Below are positions 45,476 to 55,333 of a DNA stretch of 64,000 nt, piece by piece; position 1 is the stretch's first letter; every line of letters begins with the position of its first letter. Where the stretch lies: NCBI GenBank assembly GCA_033439685.1, contig JAUEDM010000002.1:6200001-6264000 (forward strand). Direction: 5' to 3'. Made by a program: the position numbers and the translations under genes. The notes beneath the pieces were generated by a model that had not been told where the DNA came from, ran no database searches, and saw only the letters and a program-made list of their open reading frames with translations. The stretch comes from Apodospora peruviana (Eukaryota > Ascomycota > Sordariomycetes > Sordariales > Lasiosphaeriaceae).

Positions 45476-45667
45476 ATGTGCCGTCAAGTTGTCGAATTAT
45501 ACGCCGCGTGTCGGTGCCTTTATTACCAACAGGCCGTCGACAGGTGCCCCCGTTACGGGAGATCTGGACACGGGGTCCAGCGGATGACCGTTCTGGTCGG
45601 ATATGCTTGCAGCGAACACTCTCGCCCAATATCACGGCCTCAATTTCTAATTCAATCGAAGTTATAA
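45476..45667 (+). pseudogene. Truncated duplicate of the N-terminus of the following gene
   Basis: It starts MCRQVVELYAACRCLYYQ, against MCFQIVELYSACRCLYYQ in the next gene, and runs through GYGRSGHGVQ-like and LVGYACS motifs before diverging and stopping at 45667. It lacks everything after about residue 45. The similarity extends into the upstream flank. It is an incomplete duplicate, or a small protein; I favour an incomplete duplicate. Confidence 0.65.
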
Positions 45668-45909
45668 TGGACTGACGGTTATCGGTTGACTGCGGTGGCG
45701 GATGCCAAAATCGGAATGCTGCATATGGATTGGATGGTTTGAAGCAACCTATGTGGTTGCACATAACGTACGTGTTGCACAGCCACACGGGCATACTCGG
45801 CCCGACACGTGCAACGATTTCTGTTCCTTTCTCCCCTCTCGAACACTTGCAGGAGAGCCTTACTTCGTCTTAAGCACCACGTTTCAAGCTGGCTCGACGA
45901 GAAGACATT

Positions 45910-47201
45910 ATGTGCTTTCAGATTGTCGAACTTTACTCGGCGTGTCGATGTCTTTATTACCAATTTGCCGTCGACAAGTGTGGCAGTTACGGCAGACCTG
46001 GACACGGAGTCCAACGGAGGACAATCTTGGTCGGATATGCCTGCAGCTATCACTCCAGCGCCCCAACAGGGTATGGCTATGCTAGTCCTCGCGTGACGGC
46101 TGTACCGGGTGCCATTGTCGAATCCGAACGTCAAAAAGAGGTCGCCCGTGCCGAAGAAACACAGAAGAATCCTGATGTTTTGGATTCGTCCGCGACGTCA
46201 GCCCGAATCCAAGATGGGTTGTCATCCCCGGAGGAGCCGTCTCGATCTCTTAACAACTTGGATTCGACATTCGACGACTTGGATGAATCTGACAGCTGCG
46301 ACCAAGAAAGTACTGTTTCGATTGCATCCTCAATAACAACCCTCGAAGGAGACATGGTGGAAATCCTGTTTTCGAAATTACTTCATTTTGAGGATCTACG
46401 CTTCCTATGGCCGCAGCTGATTGTTCGTTCATGTACTTGGAAGCGATCACACCGCACAATCGAACGACTTCTGCGGCGGTACTCACAAGACCTGCAGACT
46501 TTAGCTGTCAACACGGTGTCGAACAAGTCGATCACGGATGTGGAAAGGACCTTGCGCGTCAAGGCGTCCAAGTTTGTCCGCAGATCACGGAACAATATTG
46601 CCCACAGAATATGCGAGGCGCACGCTGACTTTTTGGAGGAACAATGGTCGACACTAGGCAGCAAGCTGAAGGCCACTGGCGACGATGAAGTCGCAGGGAG
46701 TCATACAGTGCCTAACGCTGCTGACGAGAGCGACAGTGGTGATGACGAGGACGAATCATCCTTCAGTTTTGACACCATTGGATCATTTCTTTTTCGAACC
46801 GAGCCCATCTTGCAGTTGCAAGCCAGTGTCAAAGCTATCGTAAGATCTCGAAATCGGGAATCAACTTCAGTTTGGACGACAATATGGGACAATGCAAGAT
46901 TAGGGTTCCAGAATTCTGCCATTGGAAGAATCTTGGAATCGAAGCCGGTGCCGGACAACAGCACGCGGCTTCACTGGCAATGTGTAAGATCCAGACAGTT
47001 TATCAGAATGTCTCTATCTATAGATGTCAACGATGCCATACAGCTGACGTGCAGATACCTATACAGGTCTGCGGCAGAAATCTCTACGACGACTTTGTCG
47101 AGCTTCGCCCGGGCGCGCTTAGCAAACTGCATGAGCTGTTATGCTTCCCGAATCTTGCCCTCTCGGCCCCCAACGTGTACCGCCGCTTTAGCAGGCGCTA
47201 A
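45910..47201 (+). CDS. Fungal-specific protein with N-terminal cysteine motif
   Basis: This is about a 402-residue protein in two exons: 45910-46983 and 47067-47201 (donor gtaaga, acceptor tacag). The unspliced frame stays open but loses the conserved end; splicing restores CGRNLYDDFVELRPGAL. The N-terminus has CRCLYYQ, DKCGSYGRPGHG and LVGYACSYHS, spaced as in many fungal hypothetical proteins and suggestive of metal binding. The middle has LFSKLLHFEDLRFLWPQLI, TIERLLRRYSQDL and KFVRRSRNNIAHRICEAH. An acidic Ser/Asp patch (about 275-290) follows. The function is unknown. A truncated copy of its 5' end lies immediately upstream. Confidence 0.75.
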
Positions 47202-47241
47202 GCAGGGACTAAGCAGGGACTAAGCAGGGACTAAGCAGGGC
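47198..47241. repeat. Four tandem 11-bp units starting at the stop codon
   Basis: Unit ctaagcaggga is repeated three times, then ctaagcagggc. The first unit contains the TAA stop of the preceding gene. Confidence 0.95.
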
Positions 47242-47648
47242 CAGCACAGGGTGCACAGTGGCACCGGGCGCTGAAAACGACTCCACATTTTGTCACTTAA
47301 CAATGAACCCCCTGTACATCGCGAAGAGTCAATTGACAGTCCTTTGTTGCGCGCCTCCCGGAATTGGGCACTGCTGTGTTGCCTTGGGGTCGAGTCGCAG
47401 CTTGAATTTGGCGGTCCGGGGCTGTGTTCGGTACCCTGCCACTGTAGGTGTACATTGTGACCCTAATAAAAACGCTGGAAATAGCGCCCATTCAGATTTG
47501 CCCGTCTCTCTCACAATGTCTTCCAAATTTAAATCAACCGCATTCACTAGCTGACGTCCGCCCGCCTGCCCATGTTATTCCTTCTCCTACGCCTCTACAA
47601 GATCGCCATCCTCCTTCTTCTGTCATACCAACACCGCAGTTATCCAAG
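47242..47648. other. Gene-free interval
   Basis: No gene is supported; the ORFs there are short. Confidence 0.5.
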
Positions 47649-48096
47649 ATGCCCAAGGCAAAGACTGCAGCCGAAAAAAGAAAGTTGGCGTAAGAGAACG
47701 GGTACGAAGGCGACATCAACACCGTTGATAACAAGGTTGTGCCAAACGGGGTCTTGGAGTATACCGAGGGCCTGTATAATATACAGCTAGCCTTATGGGA
47801 TGAGTGAGTTACCACTTTATGGACAACGGCAGAAGATACAAGCTGACCTGAATAAAAGGTTCAAAAACGATTTGCTCATTAAGAAGGGCACCATCGTAAG
47901 CCCTCACAGCTTGCAGTCTCTCAAGCTCTTTGCTGAATTCATCGGCAACTCCACCCCTGGTGTCCTTGATCCAAATGGAAAACCAACGGTGCAGACTGTG
48001 AGGAACTATTTTCGGCGCTTCGTCTCGGGTTGGAATCTGAAGAATCCCGACTCACAAGAGTCTAGACGTTGCTCCACAGAGCCACAAAGGAGTTAG
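47649..48096 (+). pseudogene. Remnant resembling the N-terminus of a fungal tyrosine recombinase (FluG/DUF3435-like)
   Basis: From ATG 47649 the frame meets TAA at 47691-47693, then stays open with an intron-like break (donor gtgagt near 47804, acceptor aaaag near 47858) to 48096. The segment LQSLKLFAEFIGNSTPGVLD and PTVQTVRNYFRRFVSGWN resembles the N-terminal helical region of fungal tyrosine recombinases such as Crypton or Starship captain relatives. The catalytic C-terminal domain is absent. The assignment is by recall of a pattern, so it is tentative. Confidence 0.35.
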
Positions 48097-48280
48097 GTCT
48101 TAGGTAGGGGGTAATCACAAAGAGTATCGGTTCCGCTGAACACACAAGATGCGCAGTTGTCACAACAACTATTGCCAAAGTACTTGTATTGATTACTGCC
48201 GTAATAAATCCATCCCCGAGAGTTCCAGACTCTCGTAACTGTATAGAAATGCTCCAACCAATAGAAGTGCCCGCCTGTTG

Positions 48281-48380
48281 CTCTGTTGCCTCCGCAACAG
48301 AGCAGCAGAGCACACAGAGCGCAACTGCTCTGTCTCTTCTGTCATTACGCCACAGAGCACACAGAGCACAACTGCTCTGT
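48281..48380. repeat. Hairpin and direct-repeat cluster
   Basis: A perfect hairpin, ctctgttgc / gcaacagag with a four-base loop, lies at 48281-48302. Two 28-bp copies (48306-48333 and 48353-48380) share 27 of 28 bases; each contains cagagc...gctctg inverted arms. Confidence 0.85.
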
Positions 48381-48681
48381 GCCAAGACCCCCCTGTGTCC
48401 GGCAGAGTACCCTCTGATAGGCCCAGGGACTCCCTCGCCCAATACTCCAATCGGGGTTCGTAACAAGAAAGTAAGCGTTACGGCAAAAATAAAACCTTTC
48501 AGTTCTATCAGGCAGTGGCCCGGAACTTGCCGTTCTCGTCGGAAATAATGCCGGGTGCACGTTCCTTCGGCAACGTCACTTCTGTCAGCCAGGTCCGAAC
48601 CCAAACAATCGCTTCAGCCATCCTCTGCCCAGATCATCAAGGTCCACCACGTCAGCGGCACGACGTCTTTTCTCTGTCGCA

Positions 48682-51081
48682 ATGGACGACGAGCTTGCGA
48701 GACTACGAGAGGCTCTTGTGCAAGCTGAGCGCCGGGCCTCGGAAGCGGAGACTCGCGCCTTCGATGAGCAACGCCGACGCGAAGAGGAGCAGCGCCGGGC
48801 CTCGGAAGCGGAGACTCGCGCCTCCGAAGAGCAGCGCCGGGCCTCGGAAGCGGAGACTCGCGCCTTCGATGAGCAACGCCGACGCGAAGAGGGGCAGCGA
48901 CGACGCGAAGAGGAGCAGCGCCGACGCGAAGAGGAGCAGCGACGACGCGAAGAGGAGCAGCGCCGACGCGAAGAAGCCGAAGAGGTCGCAAGAGCATCAC
49001 AACCACAACCACTGGAGCGTTATCTTGAGACCTGTCACTCCCTCAGTCTTGCTATCCGGGTAGTCACCGACCGTTCTCTGACCACCCAAGGCGACACGAC
49101 CAATCCCGTCGGCCGTATTTACCCCCAACGAATCGCCAAATGGTACGACTTTCCAGCAAGACAGGAAGAAATATGGGAACAGCTCTCCAACCCGTCCTTC
49201 GCCAATAACCCTGTGTTCCCATCCCCACACCAGATGGCCTATGTTAAGTCTTTAATCAGCCCCATTAGCAGCGAGCAAGGCCTCCGCTCCTTCGAGCGCA
49301 ACACCGTCGAGCATGCAGTTCAGAAGCTAGTTGATGCAGTATCTGAAAACACGCAGCTCCGAGACTCCCTTGGCCTGCGGGGAACCGTGACGTTCGAGAG
49401 ACACACGAATCTAGGCGCCGTCGACGACAGAATTTCCGAGCCTCTCGAGCGCATGTCCCTTGCCGAGAACAGTTCCGCAGACACAACCCTCACAACGACC
49501 GCAGCGATCCGAAAACCACGCCGCCCCGCGAAAGGGAAAGGCAACCGAGCGGACCAGTTTTGCATATACAGGACGGCAGACGGCGCCAACATCCCGACGA
49601 TAGCCATTGAGTACAAGGCGCCACACAAGCTAAGCCAGGAAGAGATTGTGACCGGGTTGGCATCCGATATCCAGCCGGGACGAGACGTGATCAATAAGGA
49701 CTGCGAGGGCTTTGTCCTCGCGTCGAGGGCGCTCACCGCCGCTGTCGTCACGCAACTCTTCTCCTACATGGTCGGCAAGGGCACAAAATATGGATACGTC
49801 TGTACGGGACAAGTCTTCGTCTTTCTCTATATTCCGGACGATCCCGCCACAGTCTTCTACCATGTGTGCGTACCGAACCTTGATGTCATTGAGGATGACA
49901 AGAACAGATTCCATCGCACGGCTGTCGCACACGTCTTCGCCTTCATCCTCCAGGCCCTCCGTACGCCACCGCCCCCACAATCATGGCACGACGCCGCTGA
50001 ACGCCTTGACACTTGGGACGTGGAATTCGAAGATGTGCTGGGCAAAATTCCAGCGACAGTTCGCAAGGATAAAGAACGTGCTTCCCCATACAAGCCCCAG
50101 CGCTGGCAAGGCTTTACGCGCTCGCCAATTCAGACTCGATTATGTTGCAAGCAGGCCAGCATCAAGTCCGGTCCACGACATGATGACGATGACGAACCGC
50201 CGCCCCCTTCGCCAACAGCGGATCGGTTGACTCGTTCTGGTAGGAAACCTGCGACATCAGGCGCCTCTGGCGGCGCCACATCGGGTGCAAGCTCTGGGAG
50301 GGGAAGTGGTGGCGAAAGGGAAGGGCGGCCGGACATACAGGACCGGGCGTACTGCACCCATCAGTGCCTCATTGGGCTTGCACTTGGCGGGCCGATGGAC
50401 CAGTCCTGCCCGAACGCTCCTTGTCATGGACCACGCCACATTAGCCGCGTTGACTTTCTGCATCTTCTTCGCGCACAGCTAGCCCGTGACCGCGGCCGTG
50501 ACGCGGACTCCGCACCGCTCTACCTAGCGGGAGCTGTCGGGTCGCTCTTCAAGGTCCGACTGTCCACCCATGGTTACACACTTGTTGCCAAGGGCGTCGA
50601 GTCAGCAAATCGAGGTCGTCTACAGAATGAGGAGGACATCTACAACCAGCTCTCTGCTATTCAGGGGAGGCACGTTCCGGTATGTCTTGGTCTAATAGAC
50701 CTGGTTCTCCCATACTACTGCGATGGCCGTGTTTCCAAGCACTTCCTACTGCTTAGTTGGGCTGGCCAGCCACTGTCCAAATGCGTTGACCGGGTCGACA
50801 AGGTGGTTGCCAGAGACGCAATCACCATGGCCTATACCGAAATTCATCGACTTGGAGTTTTCCACCGCGATGCGGAAGTACGCAACGTCTTGTACGACCG
50901 AAATGTTATGGTCGTTGACTTCGAGAGAGCAGAGGTCCGTGGTCGCCAACCTCTTGGCCTGCTCAGCCCAAACGGCCAAACGGGGAAGAAGAAGAGACCG
51001 CAGAAGCAAGGCAAGGATCCTTTCACGGAAGAACTGCAACAGGCTGTGGAGGACATCTCGGGATGTTTTGGGCAACGTTGA
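48682..51081 (+). CDS. Spok-family protein (spore-killer homologue): coiled coil, nuclease-like and kinase-like domains
   Basis: This is an intact 799-residue frame from ATG 48682. Region 1 (about 1-110) is a highly charged coiled coil built of repeats rich in Arg/Glu/Ala/Gln. Region 2 (about 130-430) has a PD-(D/E)XK nuclease-like core: IPTIAIEYKAPHKL with Glu310 and Lys312. Then comes a Gly/Ser-rich linker (about 520-545) and a Cys/His knuckle (YCTHQCLIG, DQSCPNAPCHGP). Region 3 (about 590-799) is kinase-like: HRDAEVRN (His728, Arg729, Asp730, Asn735) and MVVDFERAE (Asp746). This order is that of the Spok proteins of Podospora anserina, single genes that cause meiotic drive by killing spores that lack them while protecting those that carry them. 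The killing-and-protection role is family knowledge, not shown here; both key residue sets look intact. A recombinase-like relic and several broken genes lie beside it. Confidence 0.85.
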   Translation: MDDELARLREALVQAERRASEAETRAFDEQRRREEEQRRASEAETRASEEQRRASEAETRAFDEQRRREEGQRRREEEQRRREEEQRRREEEQRRREEAEEVARASQPQPLERYLETCHSLSLAIRVVTDRSLTTQGDTTNPVGRIYPQRIAKWYDFPARQEEIWEQLSNPSFANNPVFPSPHQMAYVKSLISPISSEQGLRSFERNTVEHAVQKLVDAVSENTQLRDSLGLRGTVTFERHTNLGAVDDRISEPLERMSLAENSSADTTLTTTAAIRKPRRPAKGKGNRADQFCIYRTADGANIPTIAIEYKAPHKLSQEEIVTGLASDIQPGRDVINKDCEGFVLASRALTAAVVTQLFSYMVGKGTKYGYVCTGQVFVFLYIPDDPATVFYHVCVPNLDVIEDDKNRFHRTAVAHVFAFILQALRTPPPPQSWHDAAERLDTWDVEFEDVLGKIPATVRKDKERASPYKPQRWQGFTRSPIQTRLCCKQASIKSGPRHDDDDEPPPPSPTADRLTRSGRKPATSGASGGATSGASSGRGSGGEREGRPDIQDRAYCTHQCLIGLALGGPMDQSCPNAPCHGPRHISRVDFLHLLRAQLARDRGRDADSAPLYLAGAVGSLFKVRLSTHGYTLVAKGVESANRGRLQNEEDIYNQLSAIQGRHVPVCLGLIDLVLPYYCDGRVSKHFLLLSWAGQPLSKCVDRVDKVVARDAITMAYTEIHRLGVFHRDAEVRNVLYDRNVMVVDFERAEVRGRQPLGLLSPNGQTGKKKRPQKQGKDPFTEELQQAVEDISGCFGQR
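48727..48975. repeat. Internal repeats of the Spok-like coiled coil
   Basis: A roughly 33-bp block beginning gcgccgggcctcggaagcgg occurs three times (near 48729, 48792, 48834). It is followed by about five 18-21 bp units of the form cgacgcgaagaggagcag. All are in frame. Confidence 0.85.
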
Positions 51082-53264
51082 GATCGTGGTCCACCAAGCA
51101 TCAAGCCCTGTGTTATCAGCGCCAACGTCCACCCAGGTACAGTCCGTCTCTGCCTTCCTCCCACGCACTACTGCTTCTCGATGTGCGAGTGAACGCTATA
51201 ATCTTACTATTGGGTCGGGGTAGACGGAGCCATCGGAGGATCAGTCGTATAAGGGCCAATAATTTGATGGCACTGCCCTTAGACTTCTAGTTTCAACCCA
51301 TATCCCAATGCCTCCGAGTCGTCTCTAGCATTAATGAATTAAGTTAGTTTAGAGAGTGAAGAAGAAAGCCCGAAGAAGGAGTAGGGAGAGCGTCTTACCG
51401 AAACCCCATTCCACCCTGGTCCTGAGGCAGAGGAATTGGCATAGCAAATTGCCTGCTGCCTTGGTTGCCGACCTAATGCAGACCATATTGCAAGGTGAAC
51501 GAGAGATGTGCACCAAGCTTCTCCCAACAGCTTCATAACCCTGCAAATGACACATTACAGACTTTTACCGAAGTGTGAGGACCCGTCAACCAACTTCGTA
51601 CACAGGACACGCTACCCTGAACGGTCTTACACCAAACCGGAGGAACGAGAGATCCCGCGCCATCTGCCTGAGAAAGGGGCATCAGACCCCCTAAGCGACC
51701 TATTACCAACCTGGTACGCAAGACACATCACCTCTGATATTCCCATCACCCGACGACCAAGTCCACGTCATCTACTTAAAGAAGAGAGGCCTCCTAGACC
51801 CTGCGCATCCCGGTCACCACCTTTGCGCATGAATCTATCATCAACAGGCCCCGGCTTGTGTGAACACGAGACCAAACGCTCAGCTCGAATTCCACTCATT
51901 CGTGCCTCAGCCTGCGGTCCTGCAGCGGAATGAGAGGTATCCGCGCCACATACCTGCGAAAGACAGATCTCCTATCTCCTGCGTATGAGAATGGTGTGTA
52001 GTCTTTCTTAAACTGAACAGATCGTCACAGGTATACTCCCTCACCGGCGGAACATCCTTGTTGAAGAAGGAGAAGGTAGACGTTAGCTAATGGTTAGTGC
52101 GTAAAGGTCACGTGGAAATCGAGGAAATAAAGGGAAAGGAAATCGGGAATTCACTAGTTCTACCCAATATGGAGGTAAGTGCATTCATAGAATGCCAAGA
52201 TCTTGTGGGACAGAAAGTCCGATGCAGCAACCTACCAACACACCAGGCATCGTTTCGGTCTCTGCGGAATTGCTCCCGCGGGCATGGCGGACCTTGAAGC
52301 AACTGCAAACAGATTGAATGGCTCTCAGCGAAGCCGTGACCCTTGTGCAGACCTTCCCTCGACTCGGCGAGGAGGGCGTGGTCTTGTCCCAAACCAATTC
52401 CATGGATGCAAATTGTAGATCCCCGGCTTCCATCCTATTTTGAGCCAACGCAAAGGGGGTTCAACTTTGTCAGCGCCGTGGCTGTCGCCTTTGCTCTCTG
52501 AGCCATTGAGCCGCGTACCCTCTCGATCGGGCCCACCCCTCGCCGGACTCGAGAGGAGAAAGTCCGGAAAGACGCCGTGAGTTTGGCGTATGTCGAACCC
52601 CAAGTCCTGGTTCTAACCTAAGACATCTCGCCAGTGGTCTTGCTGTATGTAGCGCCCTCAGGATCGGATGCCTGTCCCGCCTCAGACGAGGTATTGCCTA
52701 CAGGAGCCGGCTGGCCCTGCTATGCCCGCAAGGCTTCGGTCGAGGGTCGCGGTAGTGCGAGGAGACACGACGGCGTGGGAGAACGATCTTAGCTACCCAT
52801 CATCTATGGTTGGCTCAATGCAGTTTCATCGCCCTGGTCGGCCCCTTAGCAGTCTGTTACCCAACCCTTCGTATGCCGTGTTGACCTAAATCAAAGCAAG
52901 TCACCAGACCTCGGGGCTAACAGAACGTCGACATACGACTTCAGATAAAATCCCTCCTCAACACGTTGTTGAAAAAAATTATGTAAGGAGAATTATATTG
53001 GGTCTAGAAAGGCACCCCTGTAATACTCTTCTAATTTTGGTTCGGAACAATCTAGCCGGAGTGGCAGAATAAGGCTCCCAGACACCGCCACATTCAGCAC
53101 ACCCCATCGCACACCCATCCACACCCCATCGCACACCCATCGCACACCCGCCGCACACCTACCACACACCCACCGCACAGGTTAAAGCGGCAACAGCACC
53201 GGCCCACTCACGAACAAGGAAATGACAGAGAGCAAGATTCGGGCAACATAATAGGTCTGTTACA
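51082..53264. other. Gene-free interval, 2.2 kb
   Basis: No gene is supported. Two loosely similar segments, near 51645 and 51930 (gagagatcccgcgccat / gagaggtatccgcgccac), suggest old repeat material. An array of 'cacacccat' motifs lies at 53096-53178. Confidence 0.45.
53096..53178. repeat. Imperfect short-unit array
   Basis: Units of about 10 bp of the type acacccatcg, accccatcgc and acacccgccg are repeated about eight times. Confidence 0.75.
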
Positions 53265-53267
53265 ATG

Positions 53268-54240
53268 CTGTGGGAAGGACGACGGGGTCAACGACGTAAT
53301 CGAGACCTTCGATATCGAGAGCAGCGGCGCAAATCAGCCAACGGACTGGAAGCACACCCTGCGATCTGCCGCCAACGTCTGTGCTGCCGCTTTCACACAA
53401 GCGACTGCCAAACTCGCTCGATACCCCCGAAACAAGGAAGATGGTGCCATCACGACAGGTTCCTGTATCCGCACAGGACCGGCAGGAACGGAGGACCACA
53501 ACTTCGTACTTCTCTGCATCCCCTTTATGCGACTTGCCACAAAGCTGTACCAGCCAGAAATCTGCAGGATCAACTCGGACCAGGAGTTCCTCAAGCTGCT
53601 GCGCCTGTATTATGATATAAAAGGGGGCTCCAGTCCTTGGAAGCTGCTACGCAAAGTCAGGTCGATCAACTTTGTCAAGGTAAGCGCCTGCTGGAGCGCT
53701 CACTTGTAGTACTCTGGATCAATAGGATCCATTGACATCTCCTCCCGATTATGGGCTAACCCTATCTAAACCACACCGCAGTTTGAACTCTACCGCAACG
53801 ACCTAACCGACATCCGCCTGTGCCCTTCCGTGCCCCCGCCAGAAAGAATAGGATCCGAGTAACGACTACTCACCACTCTCTCCCGAACTGGATGTCATCC
53901 CGCCCATCAGACCCAAACTCCTAACGCACCTCTTCGAGCACCCAGATCATGCGGACGTGGTCCCGACCATCTGGAACCGGATCCCCTGAAAATTTCGAGC
54001 CGAGCTCACAGCCTGCCCAACGCGCGGCAGCTCGCTGGGCTGGGGCCTCCAGCTTACCGAGGGCATGGAATGGTTTCTCTTCTTCGTCCTCGGCTGCGTC
54101 GGGTTTGTGTGCTGTCTATTGGTGGCCGTTGCCTGGTCGGTTGCGCGGTCTGATGTCCAGGGGGGGTTCGGGATCGGCGGGTTCTTGCTGGCATTTTTAG
54201 TCTTTGGCGGGACGCTGGCGTATCATGCTGTTTCGGAGTG
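53268..54240 (+). pseudogene. Broken gene of a fungal integral-membrane protein family
   Basis: Open frame from about 53268 encodes KLARYPRNKEDGAI, DHNFVLLCIPFMRL and FLKLLRLYYDIKGG, ending at a good donor at 53680 (gtaagc, acceptor near 53782) that joins to FELYRNDLTDIRLCPSVPPP. A stop at 53860 then interrupts, and a shifted frame continues with DYSPLSPELDVIPPIRPKLL, another stop (53987), and ends with SLGWGLQLTEGMEWFLFF and two membrane helices to 54240. One frameshift and one stop indicate decay. The pattern matches a common fungal membrane-protein family of unknown function. Confidence 0.7.
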
Positions 54241-55333
54241 AAGTCTTTTTGAATAAGAAGCGATGGGAGAAGTGAGGACGTAATATGGACTCTGGCTTAT
54301 TACGGGTCTTGCTTATAGAAGTATCTAAGTATGCTCTCGTTTTCCTGATCCTAAAATGTGAGATAATACCTGTTAGTTTATTGCTATTCAATAAGCTGCG
54401 GTGGTAAATAAACACTTCTTTACAGAACGAGAGGCAGTGAGTGGTGTGTGCTCGACGGCAGCTCTGTGACTGCGGTCCAAAGTGAATGGAAACAGAGTAA
54501 TAGTACGGGGTGGATCAAGGCCCGTGTAAATGAGTTGATTGTTTCTGAAGACATAAGGAAGGCTCAAGCCAATGGAGATAGATTATCATCCATGGTCTCC
54601 ATAGACCTGTACACCAGTATATAATGTATACCTACTACAGTATCTCGGCTTTGGCCTACCAACCACAAGTGGTAGACTCGCCACCTCCACCCCGGCCGAT
54701 ACCGCACCAATTGCGACCAAATCAGAGATGAACTCACTAAAGCGAGTATAGCATAGCTGGAGTTATCGACTTGTCCAATCTGGGCCCAGTACGCTTACAA
54801 CATGAATGTAGGCGGCACCGATACTGGTCACTGAGCGGAGCGGTGGTTTATCGTGCGCCGCCCGGATCATTAAAGTGCTCCAAAAATCCTGTTGACTATA
54901 ATCCATAAGCTAATAAATATACTTCAGAGATCACTAGTTTATGAGATAGCACACACTTTTGGTTATGCGGTGACACTTGTGAGCTTCGTACCAAACTTGA
55001 TGGGGTGACATGCCCAATGTTGCCTGCAGCTGAACTTACAGACATAAGCCACTATCACATTCTAGAACGGCCCATGGCCATCAACCAATGATTTGGAAGA
55101 CCTTGAAGGTGGTGTGATGCGGATCGCTGCGCCCGACATGGCATATATGTCTGGAAGACCTCAGCTCCGCGGCAGTGCTTTAAGAACCACATGGACACCC
55201 ACACTTAGCCAACCATTTCGTCATTTATCTATGTAGCTCAACTTCTTCCTATTCATCCCATCACACTCTGATCAATTACCGCAGCGTGAAGCTATCTATC
55301 CCTTCCGAATTCCAGTGAAAGCCAGTCTACAAG
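54241..55333. other. Gene-free interval
   Basis: No gene; AT-rich. Confidence 0.55.

Noticed and set aside
48062..48604. 180-codon minus-strand open frame
   Set aside because: It runs through the repeat and hairpin cluster and shows no domain.
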